A stretch of DNA of 64,000 nucleotides, taken from Triticum aestivum. Taxonomy: Eukaryota; Streptophyta; Magnoliopsida; Poales; Poaceae. Numbering within the stretch: the stretch's first letter is position 1; every line of letters begins with the position of its first letter. The stretch lies in NCBI RefSeq assembly GCF_018294505.1, contig NC_057807.1, positions 170,962,883-171,026,882 of the forward strand, written 5' to 3'. The notes beneath the pieces are model-generated. The model was not told the origin of the DNA. It worked only from the letters and a program-made list of their open reading frames with translations, and searched no databases. The translations under genes and the position numbers were made by a program. Below are positions 35,894 through 46,123 of this stretch, in pieces.

Positions 35894-38800
35894 AAAAATC
35901 TCGTCCCCGAGATTTCAGCTGATCCTTAAATAAGTGTGGATGCTCTGTCCGAAGAAAATCCTCGCTTTCCCAAGTTGCTTCACTGTCGGTGTGATTGCTC
36001 CACTGGACTTTGAAAAACTTGATGGTTTTCTGTCGGGTCCTCCTTTCAGACTCCTCTAATATTCTTATGGGACGTTCTCGATAAGTGAGGTCTGGCTGTA
36101 CGTCAATGTTCTCATGGGATACTTGTTTCTCTGGGTTGCTTACGCACTTCCTTAATTGAGAGACGTGGAACACGTCGTGAATGTCGGACAAGTCTTCGGG
36201 TAAGTCTAGCTGGTAGGCTACAGTGCCTCTTCGTGCCACTATGCAAAATGGTCCAATGAATCTTGGTGCTAATTTTCCTTTAATCTTAAACCGTTGCAAT
36301 CCTCTCATCGGGGATACTCTCAAGTATACGAATTCACCGGGTTCGAAGCTGACCCTACGATGTTTCTGATCATAATAACTTTTCTGTCGACTTTGAGCGG
36401 TCTTAAGTCGGTCCCTGATTAGCTTGACTTTTTCCTCGGCTTCTCTGAGCATATCTGGTCCGAAGATGCGGCTGTCTCCGGTCTCTGACCAATTTAACGG
36501 GGTACGACATCTCCTTCCGTATAGGGCTTCGAAAGGAGCCATTTGCAGGCTGGCCTGGTAACTGTTGTTGTATGCGAACTCGGCATATGGCAGGCTGTCC
36601 TCCCAACTGGTTCCATAGGTGAGGACACATGCTCTCAGCATGTCTTCTAAAACCTGGTTTACGCGTTCTGTTTGTCCATCAGTCTGTGGATGGTATGCGG
36701 TACTGAAGGCTAGTTGGGTTCCCAGAGCCTGTTGTAAATGCTCCCAAAATCTTGAGACGAACTGAGTGCCTCTGTCGGAAATTATAGTCTTCGGGACACC
36801 GTGCAGACAGACTATGCGGGAAAGATAAATCCTGGCAAGCCTCTGAGTGGTGTAGGTTGTCTTCACTGGAATAAAGTGTGCCACTTTGGTCAACCTGTCA
36901 GTGATGACCCATATGGCATCATTCCCGTGTCGTGACCGAGGTAATCCGACAATAAAATCCATCCCTATTTCATCCCATTTCCACTCAGGTATTTTGTTAG
37001 GTTGCAGTAGTCCGGCTGGTCTCTGATGTTCAGCTTTTATGCGTTGACATGAGTCGCAACATGCAATGAAGGCGGCTATGTCCCTCTTCATACCGTGCCA
37101 CCAAAATCTTTCCTGAATATCCTTATACATTTTGGTTCCTCCAGGGTGGATCGAATATGGAGTGGTGTGTGCTTCAGTTAAAACTTGCTGTTTAAGGTCT
37201 TCTATGTTTGGCACGCATAGCCTTTCTCCGTACCATAATATTCCTTCATTGTCTATGACGAATTCCGAGGCCTTGCCCATACTCAACTTCCTTTTAATTC
37301 CTTCAATGCTGGGGTGACCGGACTGAGCCTCTTTAATTTTCTCCACAAGGTGTGGTTGTATTTCCAAGTTTGATATGGTGCCTTCTGCTACCATTATCAA
37401 GTTGAGCTTGACAAATTCTTGATGGAATTCGGGCCTCAAGCTGTGCAGATAGTTCCCGTCGGAGCTGGGGTTCCGACTCAGGGCATCGGCCACTACGTTT
37501 GCTTTCCCTGGATGGTAATGGATACCAACATCATAATCCTTTACCAATTCCAACCAGCGGCGTTGCCGTAAATTTAGTTCTGGCTGCGTAAAAATGTATT
37601 TGAGGCTTTTGTGATCCGTATATATCTCACATCGATTCCCAAGTAGGAAATGCCTCCATTCCTTGAGTGCATGAATAACTGCTGCCATTTCTAAATCATG
37701 AGTGGGATAATTTTCCTCGTGTTTGCGAAGTTGCCTTGAAGCGTAGGCGACAACCTTGCCTTCTTGCATCAACACGCATCCGAGACCCTTTCTGGATGCG
37801 TCACAAAATACTTCAAAATTCTTGTGTATATCGGGTACAATTAATACCGGTGCTGTTGTTAATTTCCGCTTTAGCTCTTGGAAACTTTTCTCGCAGGCTT
37901 CTGTCCATTCAAACTTCTTATCTTTCTTGAGTAACTGTGTCATAGGCTTGGATATGGTGGAAAATCCTTCAATAAATCTGCGGTAATATCCTGCCATTCC
38001 CAAGAAACTTCGTATGTCTGTTACGCTGGCTGGTGACTTCCAGTCAAGTACGGCCTTGACTTTCTCTGGGTCCACTGCTATACCGTCTTGAGTCAGCACG
38101 TGGCCTAGAAAACCTACTTGTCTTAGCCAAAATTCGCACTTGCTGAACTTGGCATACAATTGGTGTTTCCTTAGCTCTCCTAGTACAATCCTGAGATGTT
38201 CTGCGTGCTCTTCTGGTGTTTTGGAGTATACCAGAATATCGTCGATGAATACTACGACGAATTTGTCCATAAACTTCATAAATACTTTGTTCATGAGGTG
38301 AACAAAATATGCCGGGGCGTTAGTTAATCCAAATGGCATCACTGTGAACTCGTACAGTCCATATCTGGAGGTGAAGGCTGTTTTGGGGATATCTTCCGTT
38401 CGTACCTTCAATTGATGGTATCCTGACCTTAAGTCAATTTTTGAGAATACCTTGGCCTGAGCAAGTTGATCAAACAAATCGTTTATCCTTGGCATCGGGT
38501 ATTTGTTTTTGACTGTGACCATGTTAAGTGCTCGATAGTCGATACACAATCTCAGCGTTCCATCCTTCTTCTTGGCAAATAAAATTGGTGATCCCCAAGG
38601 TGAGGAGCTGGCTCGAATGTATCCTTTTTCCAGTAATTCCTTTATTTGCTTCTTCAATTCGATCAACTCGGATGGTGCCATTCTGTATGGTTTCTTGTAT
38701 ATGGGGGTGGTTCCTGGTGCTAGCTCAATGCGGAATTCTATTTCTCGGTCTGGTGGCATGCCTGGCAGCTCTTCAGGGAATACATCTGGAAATTCACACA

Positions 38801-40331
38801 CTACTGGAACCTTGTTTAGCTCAGAAACGTCCACCTTATTTAATCTCGGTTGCCGGGGTCTTTTTCCTTCCTTGGCTGATACTCTTATTGTCTTCCCTTG
38901 GTGGTGTGTGAGAATCACGGTCCTGTTGAAACAGTCGATAAAACCTTTATTGGTGGTTAGCCAATCCATCCCTAGGATGACATCCAGTCCTTTATTTTCC
39001 AATACAATAAGATTTGCGTAAAACTCCAATCCTTCAAACTCAATGACCACATTCTGACAGTAATTCTGAGAAACTTGCTGAATCCCGGGGGACTTGATTA
39101 TTATGGATTTCTCCAAAGGAAGCATCGAAAAATTATTTTGCAAAGCAAAACTTTTCGAGATGAAAGAGTGAGAAGCTCCAGAATCAAACAAAACCATTGC
39201 AGGTATTGTGTTGACAGGAAACGTACCGAGTACGATATCCGGAGCATTTTGTGCCTCCTCTTTGGTTACGTGGTTCAGATGACCCTTCCTGTGGTTATTG
39301 TTGGGATTGAAATTGTTTCGCTTGGGCGCTGAATTATTGCCGCCGTTGTTCGGCTTTGGGGTTGAGTTCCTTGGCTTGGGGCACTGTTTGGCATAATGCC
39401 CTTCTTCTCCACAAGCGTAACAAGTAACGCCGGGGCGATAGGTGAATTCCTTGTCCCTTGCATGAAAATTCTTGATTGGGCGTGAGACATTGGATGAGAA
39501 TTTGGGTGTCCCACCCTTTTTAAAATCTATCTTGCTTCGGTGATTGCGAGTGTGATTAGTCTGGTCCCTTTTTCGCTTGCGGATATCTTCCAGACTGCGT
39601 CTCTCATTTTCCAGAGTAATGGCCTTGTCCACCAGCGTTTTAAAATCAGGAAAAGTGTGCACGACCAGTTGGCATTTAAGCGCGGGCGCCAGACCGTCAA
39701 GGAATTTCTCCATCTTCTTGATTTCAGTCATACGCTCCTCATTGGCGTAGCGGGATAATAGGGTAAATTGACTGTTGTAATCTGACACTGTCATGTTCCT
39801 TTGTTTGAGGTCATCGAATTCTCTCTTCTTGATTTTCATAATACTCTTAGGAATATGTGCACCACGGAAACCTTCCTTGAAATCATCCCAGGTTATGTCA
39901 TTTTCGTTGGGATGCATGTGCAGAAAATTCTCCCACCACGATGCGGCTGCTCCTGTGAGATAGTGTGGAGCATATAGTACTTTCTCGAGATCTGAACACT
40001 TTGCAATAATTAATTTCCTCTCCATATCTCGAAGCCAGTCCTCGGCTTCAAGAGGCTTGTCAGTGTGAGAAAATGTTTGAGGACGTGTCTTCTGTAGCTC
40101 AGATAACTTGGAATGTTGCTGATACTGTCCATGATGATTCCCCATGTTGATGACTTGGTTCATCATCTCGCGATGTTGTTGCTGACTCTGTTCATAAAGG
40201 CGGCACATTTGTGAAAGTGCCGATTCACTGCCTTGTTGGCTTGACTGTCCCTGAGTGAACTCATTGTTGGGTTGAGTATCATGAATTTCCTCTGGTGGAG
40301 TTGGCATGGAACGTGTCCAAGGACGAGACAT
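35889..40331 (-). CDS. Gag-pol polyprotein of the Tekay-clade chromovirus, intact, 1480 aa
   Basis: It encodes all proteins for particle formation, reverse transcription and integration in a single frame. Gag capsid domain lies at about 75-250 (FLDGLAP). Zinc knuckle C304-C307-H312-C317. Aspartic protease with DSG at 383-385 and ILGMDW at 452-457. Reverse transcriptase with [10 protein letters not shown] (Asp 633) and FIDD at 695-698. RNase H with Asp 844, Glu 881 and Asp 906. Integrase with zinc ligands H1055, H1062, C1092, C1095 and the D1125-D1186-E1222 triad at exact D,D(35)E spacing, then a GPF/Y-type module near 1359. Chromodomain at about 1420-1468 ([22 protein letters not shown]), which in chromoviruses guides insertion by reading histone marks. 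Length and order are normal for the family. No stop or frameshift. It starts at an ATG 339 bases after the upstream ORF, in the same frame. Confidence 0.95.
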   Translation of the reverse strand: MSRPWTRSMPTPPEEIHDTQPNNEFTQGQSSQQGSESALSQMCRLYEQSQQQHREMMNQVINMGNHHGQYQQHSKLSELQKTRPQTFSHTDKPLEAEDWLRDMERKLIIAKCSDLEKVLYAPHYLTGAAASWWENFLHMHPNENDITWDDFKEGFRGAHIPKSIMKIKKREFDDLKQRNMTVSDYNSQFTLLSRYANEERMTEIKKMEKFLDGLAPALKCQLVVHTFPDFKTLVDKAITLENERRSLEDIRKRKRDQTNHTRNHRSKIDFKKGGTPKFSSNVSRPIKNFHARDKEFTYRPGVTCYACGEEGHYAKQCPKPRNSTPKPNNGGNNSAPKRNNFNPNNNHRKGHLNHVTKEEAQNAPDIVLGTFPVNTIPAMVLFDSGASHSFISKSFALQNNFSMLPLEKSIIIKSPGIQQVSQNYCQNVVIEFEGLEFYANLIVLENKGLDVILGMDWLTTNKGFIDCFNRTVILTHHQGKTIRVSAKEGKRPRQPRLNKVDVSELNKVPVVCEFPDVFPEELPGMPPDREIEFRIELAPGTTPIYKKPYRMAPSELIELKKQIKELLEKGYIRASSSPWGSPILFAKKKDGTLRLCIDYRALNMVTVKNKYPMPRINDLFDQLAQAKVFSKIDLRSGYHQLKVRTEDIPKTAFTSRYGLYEFTVMPFGLTNAPAYFVHLMNKVFMKFMDKFVVVFIDDILVYSKTPEEHAEHLRIVLGELRKHQLYAKFSKCEFWLRQVGFLGHVLTQDGIAVDPEKVKAVLDWKSPASVTDIRSFLGMAGYYRRFIEGFSTISKPMTQLLKKDKKFEWTEACEKSFQELKRKLTTAPVLIVPDIHKNFEVFCDASRKGLGCVLMQEGKVVAYASRQLRKHEENYPTHDLEMAAVIHALKEWRHFLLGNRCEIYTDHKSLKYIFTQPELNLRQRRWLELVKDYDVGIHYHPGKANVVADALSRNPSSDGNYLHSLRPEFHQEFVKLNLIMVAEGTISNLEIQPHLVEKIKEAQSGHPSIEGIKRKLSMGKASEFVIDNEGILWYGERLCVPNIEDLKQQVLTEAHTTPYSIHPGGTKMYKDIQERFWWHGMKRDIAAFIACCDSCQRIKAEHQRPAGLLQPNKIPEWKWDEIGMDFIVGLPRSRHGNDAIWVITDRLTKVAHFIPVKTTYTTQRLARIYLSRIVCLHGVPKTIISDRGTQFVSRFWEHLQQALGTQLAFSTAYHPQTDGQTERVNQVLEDMLRACVLTYGTSWEDSLPYAEFAYNNSYQASLQMAPFEALYGRRCRTPLNWSETGDSRIFGPDMLREAEEKVKLIRDRLKTAQSRQKSYYDQKHRRVSFEPGEFVYLRVSPMRGLQRFKIKGKLAPRFIGPFCIVARRGTVAYQLDLPEDLSDIHDVFHVSQLRKCVSNPEKQVSHENIDVQPDLTYRERPIRILEESERRTRQKTIKFFKVQWSNHTDSEATWESEDFLRTEHPHLFKDQLKSRGRDFS

Positions 40332-40670
40332 TTTTCACTCTGGGAAAATATTTTTGTAAAACTCTTAAGAAAAGCGGAAAGAGTCGCAAAAATAAAACCA
40401 TAAATGCATAAAGCTGGCAGATATAATTAAATACCCAAGCTTACTTAAGAAAAACAAATCGACTTGCGCACGGAGAAGGACTGCTCATTACATATCTTAC
40501 ACGCGGGCGGTAATTATACAGTACATCACTCAGGATATGCGTACATAATCCTGACATGTTATTAAGGCTAGTGCACTTCTCCAGATCCTACATGATGCGC
40601 AAACAGGCTACTTCTCACAACCTATGCACATATCTTACAAAGTGGTACAATACATGGCAGCTAAGCGTAC

Positions 40671-41471
40671 TCAGGCAGAGATGTTGACGACCTCCTTTGC
40701 CCTGCCGAGGGCGAGGCGTAGCGAGGTTGGGGACTCGACTTCCTCCTCGCTAATGGGCTCCATACGTGTAGTGTTGCGCAGAGCGGACGGAGCGGTTGCC
40801 AGGGGCGGAGCAACACGTACAGGAGTGGGCGCGAAGGTTGGTGTAGTGCGCGCTGGAGTGGGTGCAATGACTTGGTTAAATTCTTCGGTAGAAGGCAGGC
40901 GACGAGTAGGCGTAAAAGATGCTGATGACGAGACAAAAGTCGGTGGCGGAGCGATGGGTAGGAGCTCCCTCCTGTTGGCAGCACAGCCATGGACTGAGTC
41001 CATGCGGGTAGCTACGAAGTCGTCCACCAGGTTGTCGAAGGCTGCCTCCAGGGCCCGGAGATACTCAATGAGCATCTCAAAAGCCTCGTCTCGTTCTCCT
41101 CTGGGGCAGGAGTATGCGTAGTGACAGGTGTAAGGCACATGGCACGGAAGATAACGGTAACGACGAGTCTTCATCACGGGAAGGACATCCCTGAGACGAG
41201 CTATCGCCTCGCGGGCTGCCATCTGCATAGCATGCCTCTCCGTAGGCATGGCTCTTCCCACGAACCGGAAGCGGCGTAACTCACCACGCCCTCCCCTGAA
41301 CTGCACCGCGGCCTGGTGCATGGTCAGACTGTCGTTAACTCGGTGCTGGTAGAGTGTGAAGACTGGGCGCACGGATGGCCCCATCGCGACCTGAACGATG
41401 AAAGAAAGAAGCTTGACGAACCCATCGGGCACGTTGGCGAAGGTCTGAGACTCGCAGCTGTTGTCGGCCAT
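40671..41471 (-). CDS. Extra 266-aa ORF (ORF0) upstream of gag in the Tekay element
   Basis: Sense orientation, between the primer-binding site and gag-pol, starting 165 bases inside the 5' LTR. It has no retroviral domain that I recognise. The N-terminal half is folded-looking: GFVKLLSFIVQVAMGPSV, then YQHRVNDSLTMHQAAVQF, then RHAMQMAAREAIARLRDVL, then RRYRYLPCHVPY. The alanine-rich helix after a basic beta-like stretch loosely recalls double-stranded RNA-binding domains, but this is only an impression. The C-terminal half is Pro/Thr/Ala-rich and probably disordered, ending with an acidic EPISEEEVESP patch. It is uninterrupted in an element with an intact gag-pol, which suggests selection. 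Autonomous Tekay elements are usually described with gag-pol only. Confidence 0.6.
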   Translation of the reverse strand: MADNSCESQTFANVPDGFVKLLSFIVQVAMGPSVRPVFTLYQHRVNDSLTMHQAAVQFRGGRGELRRFRFVGRAMPTERHAMQMAAREAIARLRDVLPVMKTRRYRYLPCHVPYTCHYAYSCPRGERDEAFEMLIEYLRALEAAFDNLVDDFVATRMDSVHGCAANRRELLPIAPPPTFVSSSASFTPTRRLPSTEEFNQVIAPTPARTTPTFAPTPVRVAPPLATAPSALRNTTRMEPISEEEVESPTSLRLALGRAKEVVNISA

Positions 41472-41621
41472 CTACAAAAGTAGGCAAAATTCTGCAGGGT
41501 CAGATCATAAATTTATGCTGACTGACAGAAAATGACTACAATTGCAAAAACATAAAATAGCTCTGTCATGCTAATAACTAATTAGCGATCGCACCTAGTG
41601 GCTTCCTACAGTCAGCCTGGC

Positions 41622-41635
41622 TCTGGTACCAAGCT
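41622..41635 (-). other. Primer-binding site, tRNA-iMet-like
   Basis: In element orientation AGCTTGGTACCAGAGCC follows the LTR end GTGACA. TGGTACCAGAGC differs by one base from the initiator-tRNA-Met complement. Confidence 0.75.
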
Positions 41636-44600
41636 TGTCACGACCGGTTTTCCAATAAAAATATTTATTGATAAACCAGTCTTTTGAGTCCAGTATGAGA
41701 GAAATCCTCCTCACTGGTAGACAATTTCTTGATACAATAAGCCAGTAGCATAAAATATATTACAGGGTTGAACTGCGGTCGCTCAACCAAATTATTACAA
41801 GCACGCCAATAATCATACATAATGGCGGACAGGACACAGTGGTGTGGAGACATACTACTGACTCATGGATAGGTTGGTGGTGGAAAAACACAGCGGGAAG
41901 GGAAATACAAGACTCTAAGAATATCATTTCATCGAACGTCGAGGTGAGGCTCGATAAATTTATTTGGTAGCGGAAGCGGATATAAAACAGTGACCAAATC
42001 CAGGGTCGCACGAGACTGACTGGGACTCCTCTAAGTGTCGGACTCGCTATCGAACTCTTCATCCATGAGATCGCCTTCGTCAGCATCTGGCCAAATCAAC
42101 AAGCCAGTGAGTACTTTGAAAGTACTCGCAAGACAGTTCGGACGTAAGATATAACAAATGCGTGCATGGATGCAACATGATTAATTCCTTAATGCACAAT
42201 AAATAAAATTGGCATAACGGGTAAGTAAAAAGGGAAACGGCGGTAGTCCGCCTGAAATCCCACAGAGCATAAATAAGGACCGATCGGGTGTCTGAAGCGA
42301 CGCCTCGAAAGGTGAACAAATAAAAATAAGGAAATGATGCCACAGTCGGGCATCTTAGCGACACCACATAAAGGGCTTTAAAAGAAATACCACAGTCGGG
42401 ACGTCTGAGCGACATCGCAGAAAGGGCTTTAAAAGAAATGCCACAGTCGGACGTCTGAGCGACATCGCAGAAAGGGCTTTAAAAGAAATGCCACAGTCGG
42501 ACGTCTGAGCGACATCGCAGAAAGGGCTTTAAAAGAAATGCCACAGTCGGACGTCTGAGCGACATCGCAGAAAGGGCTTTAAATTCACCAGTAAATAATA
42601 CTCATAATAAACATTCAATCCATGAGAATAAACGGGTTAGTCCATCCACAGGGATAATCATTCAACCGGACTTAGCACTCATGCGATTCACCGGAGTCTC
42701 TGTCATCAAAGCTGACAATTGATTAGGATAAGATGGAACGAAACTTGACATGGAATAGATGATTTGGAGGAATATATGACTCTGCAGAGTTTGTACAAAA
42801 TTTTTCCCACAGCCAACGGATTTCCGTAGTCACGAAGGACTAGTTCCGTTTACGGTATTTCGGAAGAAAACACAGCTAACCGGTACACACCCATCCTACC
42901 TCTCGATGCTAGGAATCACCCTAGTCATCGTCCAAGAAAAACTTTTGAGACGGGGAGATCACAATCTCGAATAGCATGGGATCAAATTTATATACGCGCG
43001 CTCTAAGGGGTGCCCCCCTCTCGGTCCCAACCGGAAACACCCATGCCCCCTGACCGGATGACTGGCTTTAATCCAGGGCCATGGAACCATCATCACGGCC
43101 TCTCCTCTTTGGTGTGTACCATGAAAGCGGTTTGCAACTTACTAAACCATATTCCTTGCGGAAAACATGTGGTAGTACAAGGAAGGAAATGATAGGTACT
43201 GGACCGATATGGTTTGACACTGAAGTCACATAGTCTGGCGTAAGACTGGCATGCTACAACACTGCCATCGTACCCATCCTCATGCCAACACATGGCCATT
43301 CATATTCACATTCATCCACGTATGGATCATCGAACTCACTTACCTCATTATCACATAAAATAACGTTCATCGGTATGCTCACCAACATGCCATGAAACTA
43401 ACTAAATGCAAAACATGCCAAGACACTCATCATATCAAAAGTTCAAACATGCTTGCCTGGTTCAGAGTAGTCGGAGCCTAGCTCGGTGAAGTTCGCGGCT
43501 CCGTCACCTCCTTCGGTATCTACGGTTTAAAGAAAATATATGCGCTAACGTAAATACCAAGGAGTGCACAGAAGGTAAACCAAATATTTTTCAAATAAAT
43601 CTGATAAAAAACTAGACAAAATTTTAAAGAGAACAGAAAAAGAATCAATCAAAAATACTTTTCTGATTAAAAGTTATAAGGGTTTTTGTCCAGGGACTTA
43701 TCTGTAATGAAACAGAAGATTTCCAGGGGCTAGTTTATAAAAACAGAAAACGCTTCGGTAGCGACTACGCCAGCCCGAAGAGAAAACGCATTCTGCCCGA
43801 AGGCGCTTCCAGAAAACGATTCGAAAGAGAGAGCAGAGAGGCTGACGGTGGGGTCCCACCCGTCAGGTTCAAATGTTCAAACGGGGCGGCAGAGTTCGCC
43901 GGCGCCCGAGAGCCGCGGTGGTCGCCGGCGGCGATCCACGGCGAGGCAGAGAGATCGGAGAGTACCTCCGTGCTCAGGGCACCCTTCCGCGTCAGTTGAT
44001 GGTGGTGGAGTCGGTCGGCGAGCACCACGTCGACGGCGAGCTTTGCTCCGGCGGACGGCGGCTCGGGTGGTCGAGGGGCTCGTCGGAGAGGGCTGCAAAG
44101 GTTAAATTGAAGAGGGGGTTATGCTCCTGGCAGCTAGAGAGGGTAACGAACGGGGTTTGAGCGCCGGAGATGGCCTCACCAGAACGAATCGGGCTGGAGG
44201 CCGAGGCGGGGCGAGGCGGCCGGAGCTGGGGGAGGAGACCTCCTCGAGGTCCCCCTAGTGGCCTGGCGGGGTGTTGGTGAGTAGTGGAGGTGCTGCGTGC
44301 ACGAGAGTGAGCTCGGGACCCCTTTATATAGGCGGTCCGAGGCGGTTGCCGTGAACGAGGATCACCGGCGAGCGATTACGGTGGCGCAGTGCTCGGTCGG
44401 GGTGGTTAGGGGGTCGAGCGTCATCACGGAGGTTCAATGGGTCCGTTTTGGTGTTAAACTGGCCGGGGTTTGGGTGTTAAGGGCGAGCTCGACGGAACGG
44501 GGATGGCGCGGGCCCGTCGGCGGCGGAGAGCGCGTTCCGTGCTTGCCGGCCACGGTGGCTGTGCTACGGGCGTGCGCTGGCGTGCATGAGGCCACGCGGA

Positions 44601-45633
44601 GAGCCAGGGAGCGATGGGCGGCGCGGAACGGCGTTCTGCCGTGGTGTGCCTCCTGTCGGCCGCCACGGGAGGTCCCGACGCCGCAGAAGACGCCGGCGAG
44701 GGCGAGCCAGCGCGCTACCGACGCCAGGAAGGCTCCACGCACGCGTGTGAAGCTTCGGACAAGAGGAAGAGGCGGCGAGGAACGTGCCAAGGGCACTGTG
44801 GCCGCGTGACTGAAACTGACGGACGGAAGATGACACTGAAACTGAATTTTCTGAACTTTGAACAGTAACAGTGCCCACAAGGTGTTCGACCGAATGAAAT
44901 TGGCCTCTGGTGATTTTTCCTTGAGCTGATTTTTGGTGGAGTGGCTTCTCCTTGCTCAAGTAGGCTGCATGATTTTTGGTGGAATTTTTGGAGCAGTGTG
45001 GATATGAATTTCACCAAATTTGGCAAATCTGGTCCAAACTTGCAGAGACTGTATTTTGAAAAATTTGAAAAGAGGAGGAGTGGATCAAGATGGTTCTGGG
45101 TTTTGGGTTCAAAGGACAATCCAGGAGAATTGGTTTGAGGTCAAAACTCAAATGAAAAAGTGTACTTGCTTTGAAAATCCCTCAGGCTCCAAATAATTTT
45201 CAGAATTGAATTGAGGGGGAAAAATAATTAGAATAAAATCCAAAACCAGTTTGGATTAGTTGGGACAGAGAATTTAGGTTGATCACAAGGGGGAGGGAAG
45301 GTTTTGGAGGGGTTTTATCTCATGGGCAAAAATACAAAGCCAAGGGTGGCCTCAAAGATAAGAAAATCCCAAATTTTCATAGAGCTTCTCTTAAAAAATA
45401 AAACAAATTAAAACTCCCAAAAAAATAAATTTTTAGAGGGAACTAACAGAGAAGAAGTTTGCAAAAGATCAACCACCAAAGTTTGAAACAATTAAAAACC
45501 CTACCAAGGCAAAAAGGAGGTTTTTAAGAGGAAGGTTTTTCTGAAAAAGAAAGATTTTTTAAAAAAAGCTCTCTCTCCTCAAAACCACAAAGTTTTTGAT
45601 AAAAAAACCAAATAAAAATTTTGGAGTGTCACA
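41636..45633 (-). repeat. 5' LTR of the Tekay element (3998 bp)
   Basis: Direct copy of 31838-35876. It contains five 50-bp repeats (42337-42587) and a TATA box on the minus strand at 44322-44332. Followed by CATTG. Confidence 0.9.
42337..42587. repeat. 50-bp tandem repeat, five copies, in the 5' LTR
   Basis: Unit starts at 42337, 42387, 42438, 42488 and 42538. One unit carries an extra G. This is one copy fewer than in the 3' LTR. Confidence 0.9.
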
Positions 45634-45638
45634 CATTG

Positions 45639-46123
45639 CAAGGCGGGTTCCTTCTCCGAATACATCAAAGTAAATTCCAAACACAAGAATCGTGTCTGGC
45701 TCTGCAAAACAAATACCACACAACACCGTAGAGAGTATAATATTCCACGAGTCCAATCCGCTGACAACTTTTTGTAGCGTGACATGGCGCCACTGCCCGG
45801 TCATTATTTGAACCTTTTTTAGGCTGCCACTCCGTATTTCGAGGTGCGGTTTCACTGACAAGTCTTGTCAAAGCAGAGATCGTGTCCCCTTGTCACGGGA
45901 TTCTCATCAATACGGCCATGGGTAACCCAACCATGCCATCTGCACGGCGCATGGGGAATAGGCGGATTTTAAGGCGAGCAGGGAGGCGCATAACTTTTAC
46001 TGTCTTTATAAGGGGATAAGGATTCATACTTGTTCACCCACCCCTTCTCCTTCCTCTACCCATCCATTCTCGAGCTCTAGCGCCCAACCTCTAGCCTTCT
46101 CTGCCCAAAAAAGCACTCCAACC
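45639..46123 (+). promoter_or_regulatory. Upstream region and TATA box of the Fatima-2 antisense gene
   Basis: A TATA-like TTTATAAGG at 46005-46013 lies about 115 bases before the first ATG (46124) in a leader rich in CT. No coding is seen in the rest. Confidence 0.45.

Larger units (their letters stand above)
31838..45633 (-). mobile_element. Complete Tekay-clade chromovirus (Gypsy), minus strand
   Basis: The two LTRs are 31838-35876 (3' LTR) and 41636-45633 (5' LTR), with a perfect target duplication CATTG at 31833-31837 and 45634-45638. The primer-binding site (tRNA-iMet-like), ORF0, gag-pol and polypurine tract are all in place. LTRs start TGTGACACTCC and end CGTGACA in element orientation. 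Gag-pol is uninterrupted (1480 codons) and all catalytic residues are present, so it is potentially autonomous and recently active. It inserted into the plus-strand upstream region of the Fatima-2 antisense gene (31826-31837 joins 45639). RT and integrase motifs plus a C-terminal chromodomain place it in the chromoviruses. Tekay assignment rests on motif resemblance and very long LTRs. Confidence 0.9.

Noticed and set aside
40624..41121. 165-codon plus-strand ORF opposite ORF0
   Set aside because: It is the antisense shadow of the GC-rich ORF0; composition is Arg/Ala/Ser-rich as expected for a complement frame.
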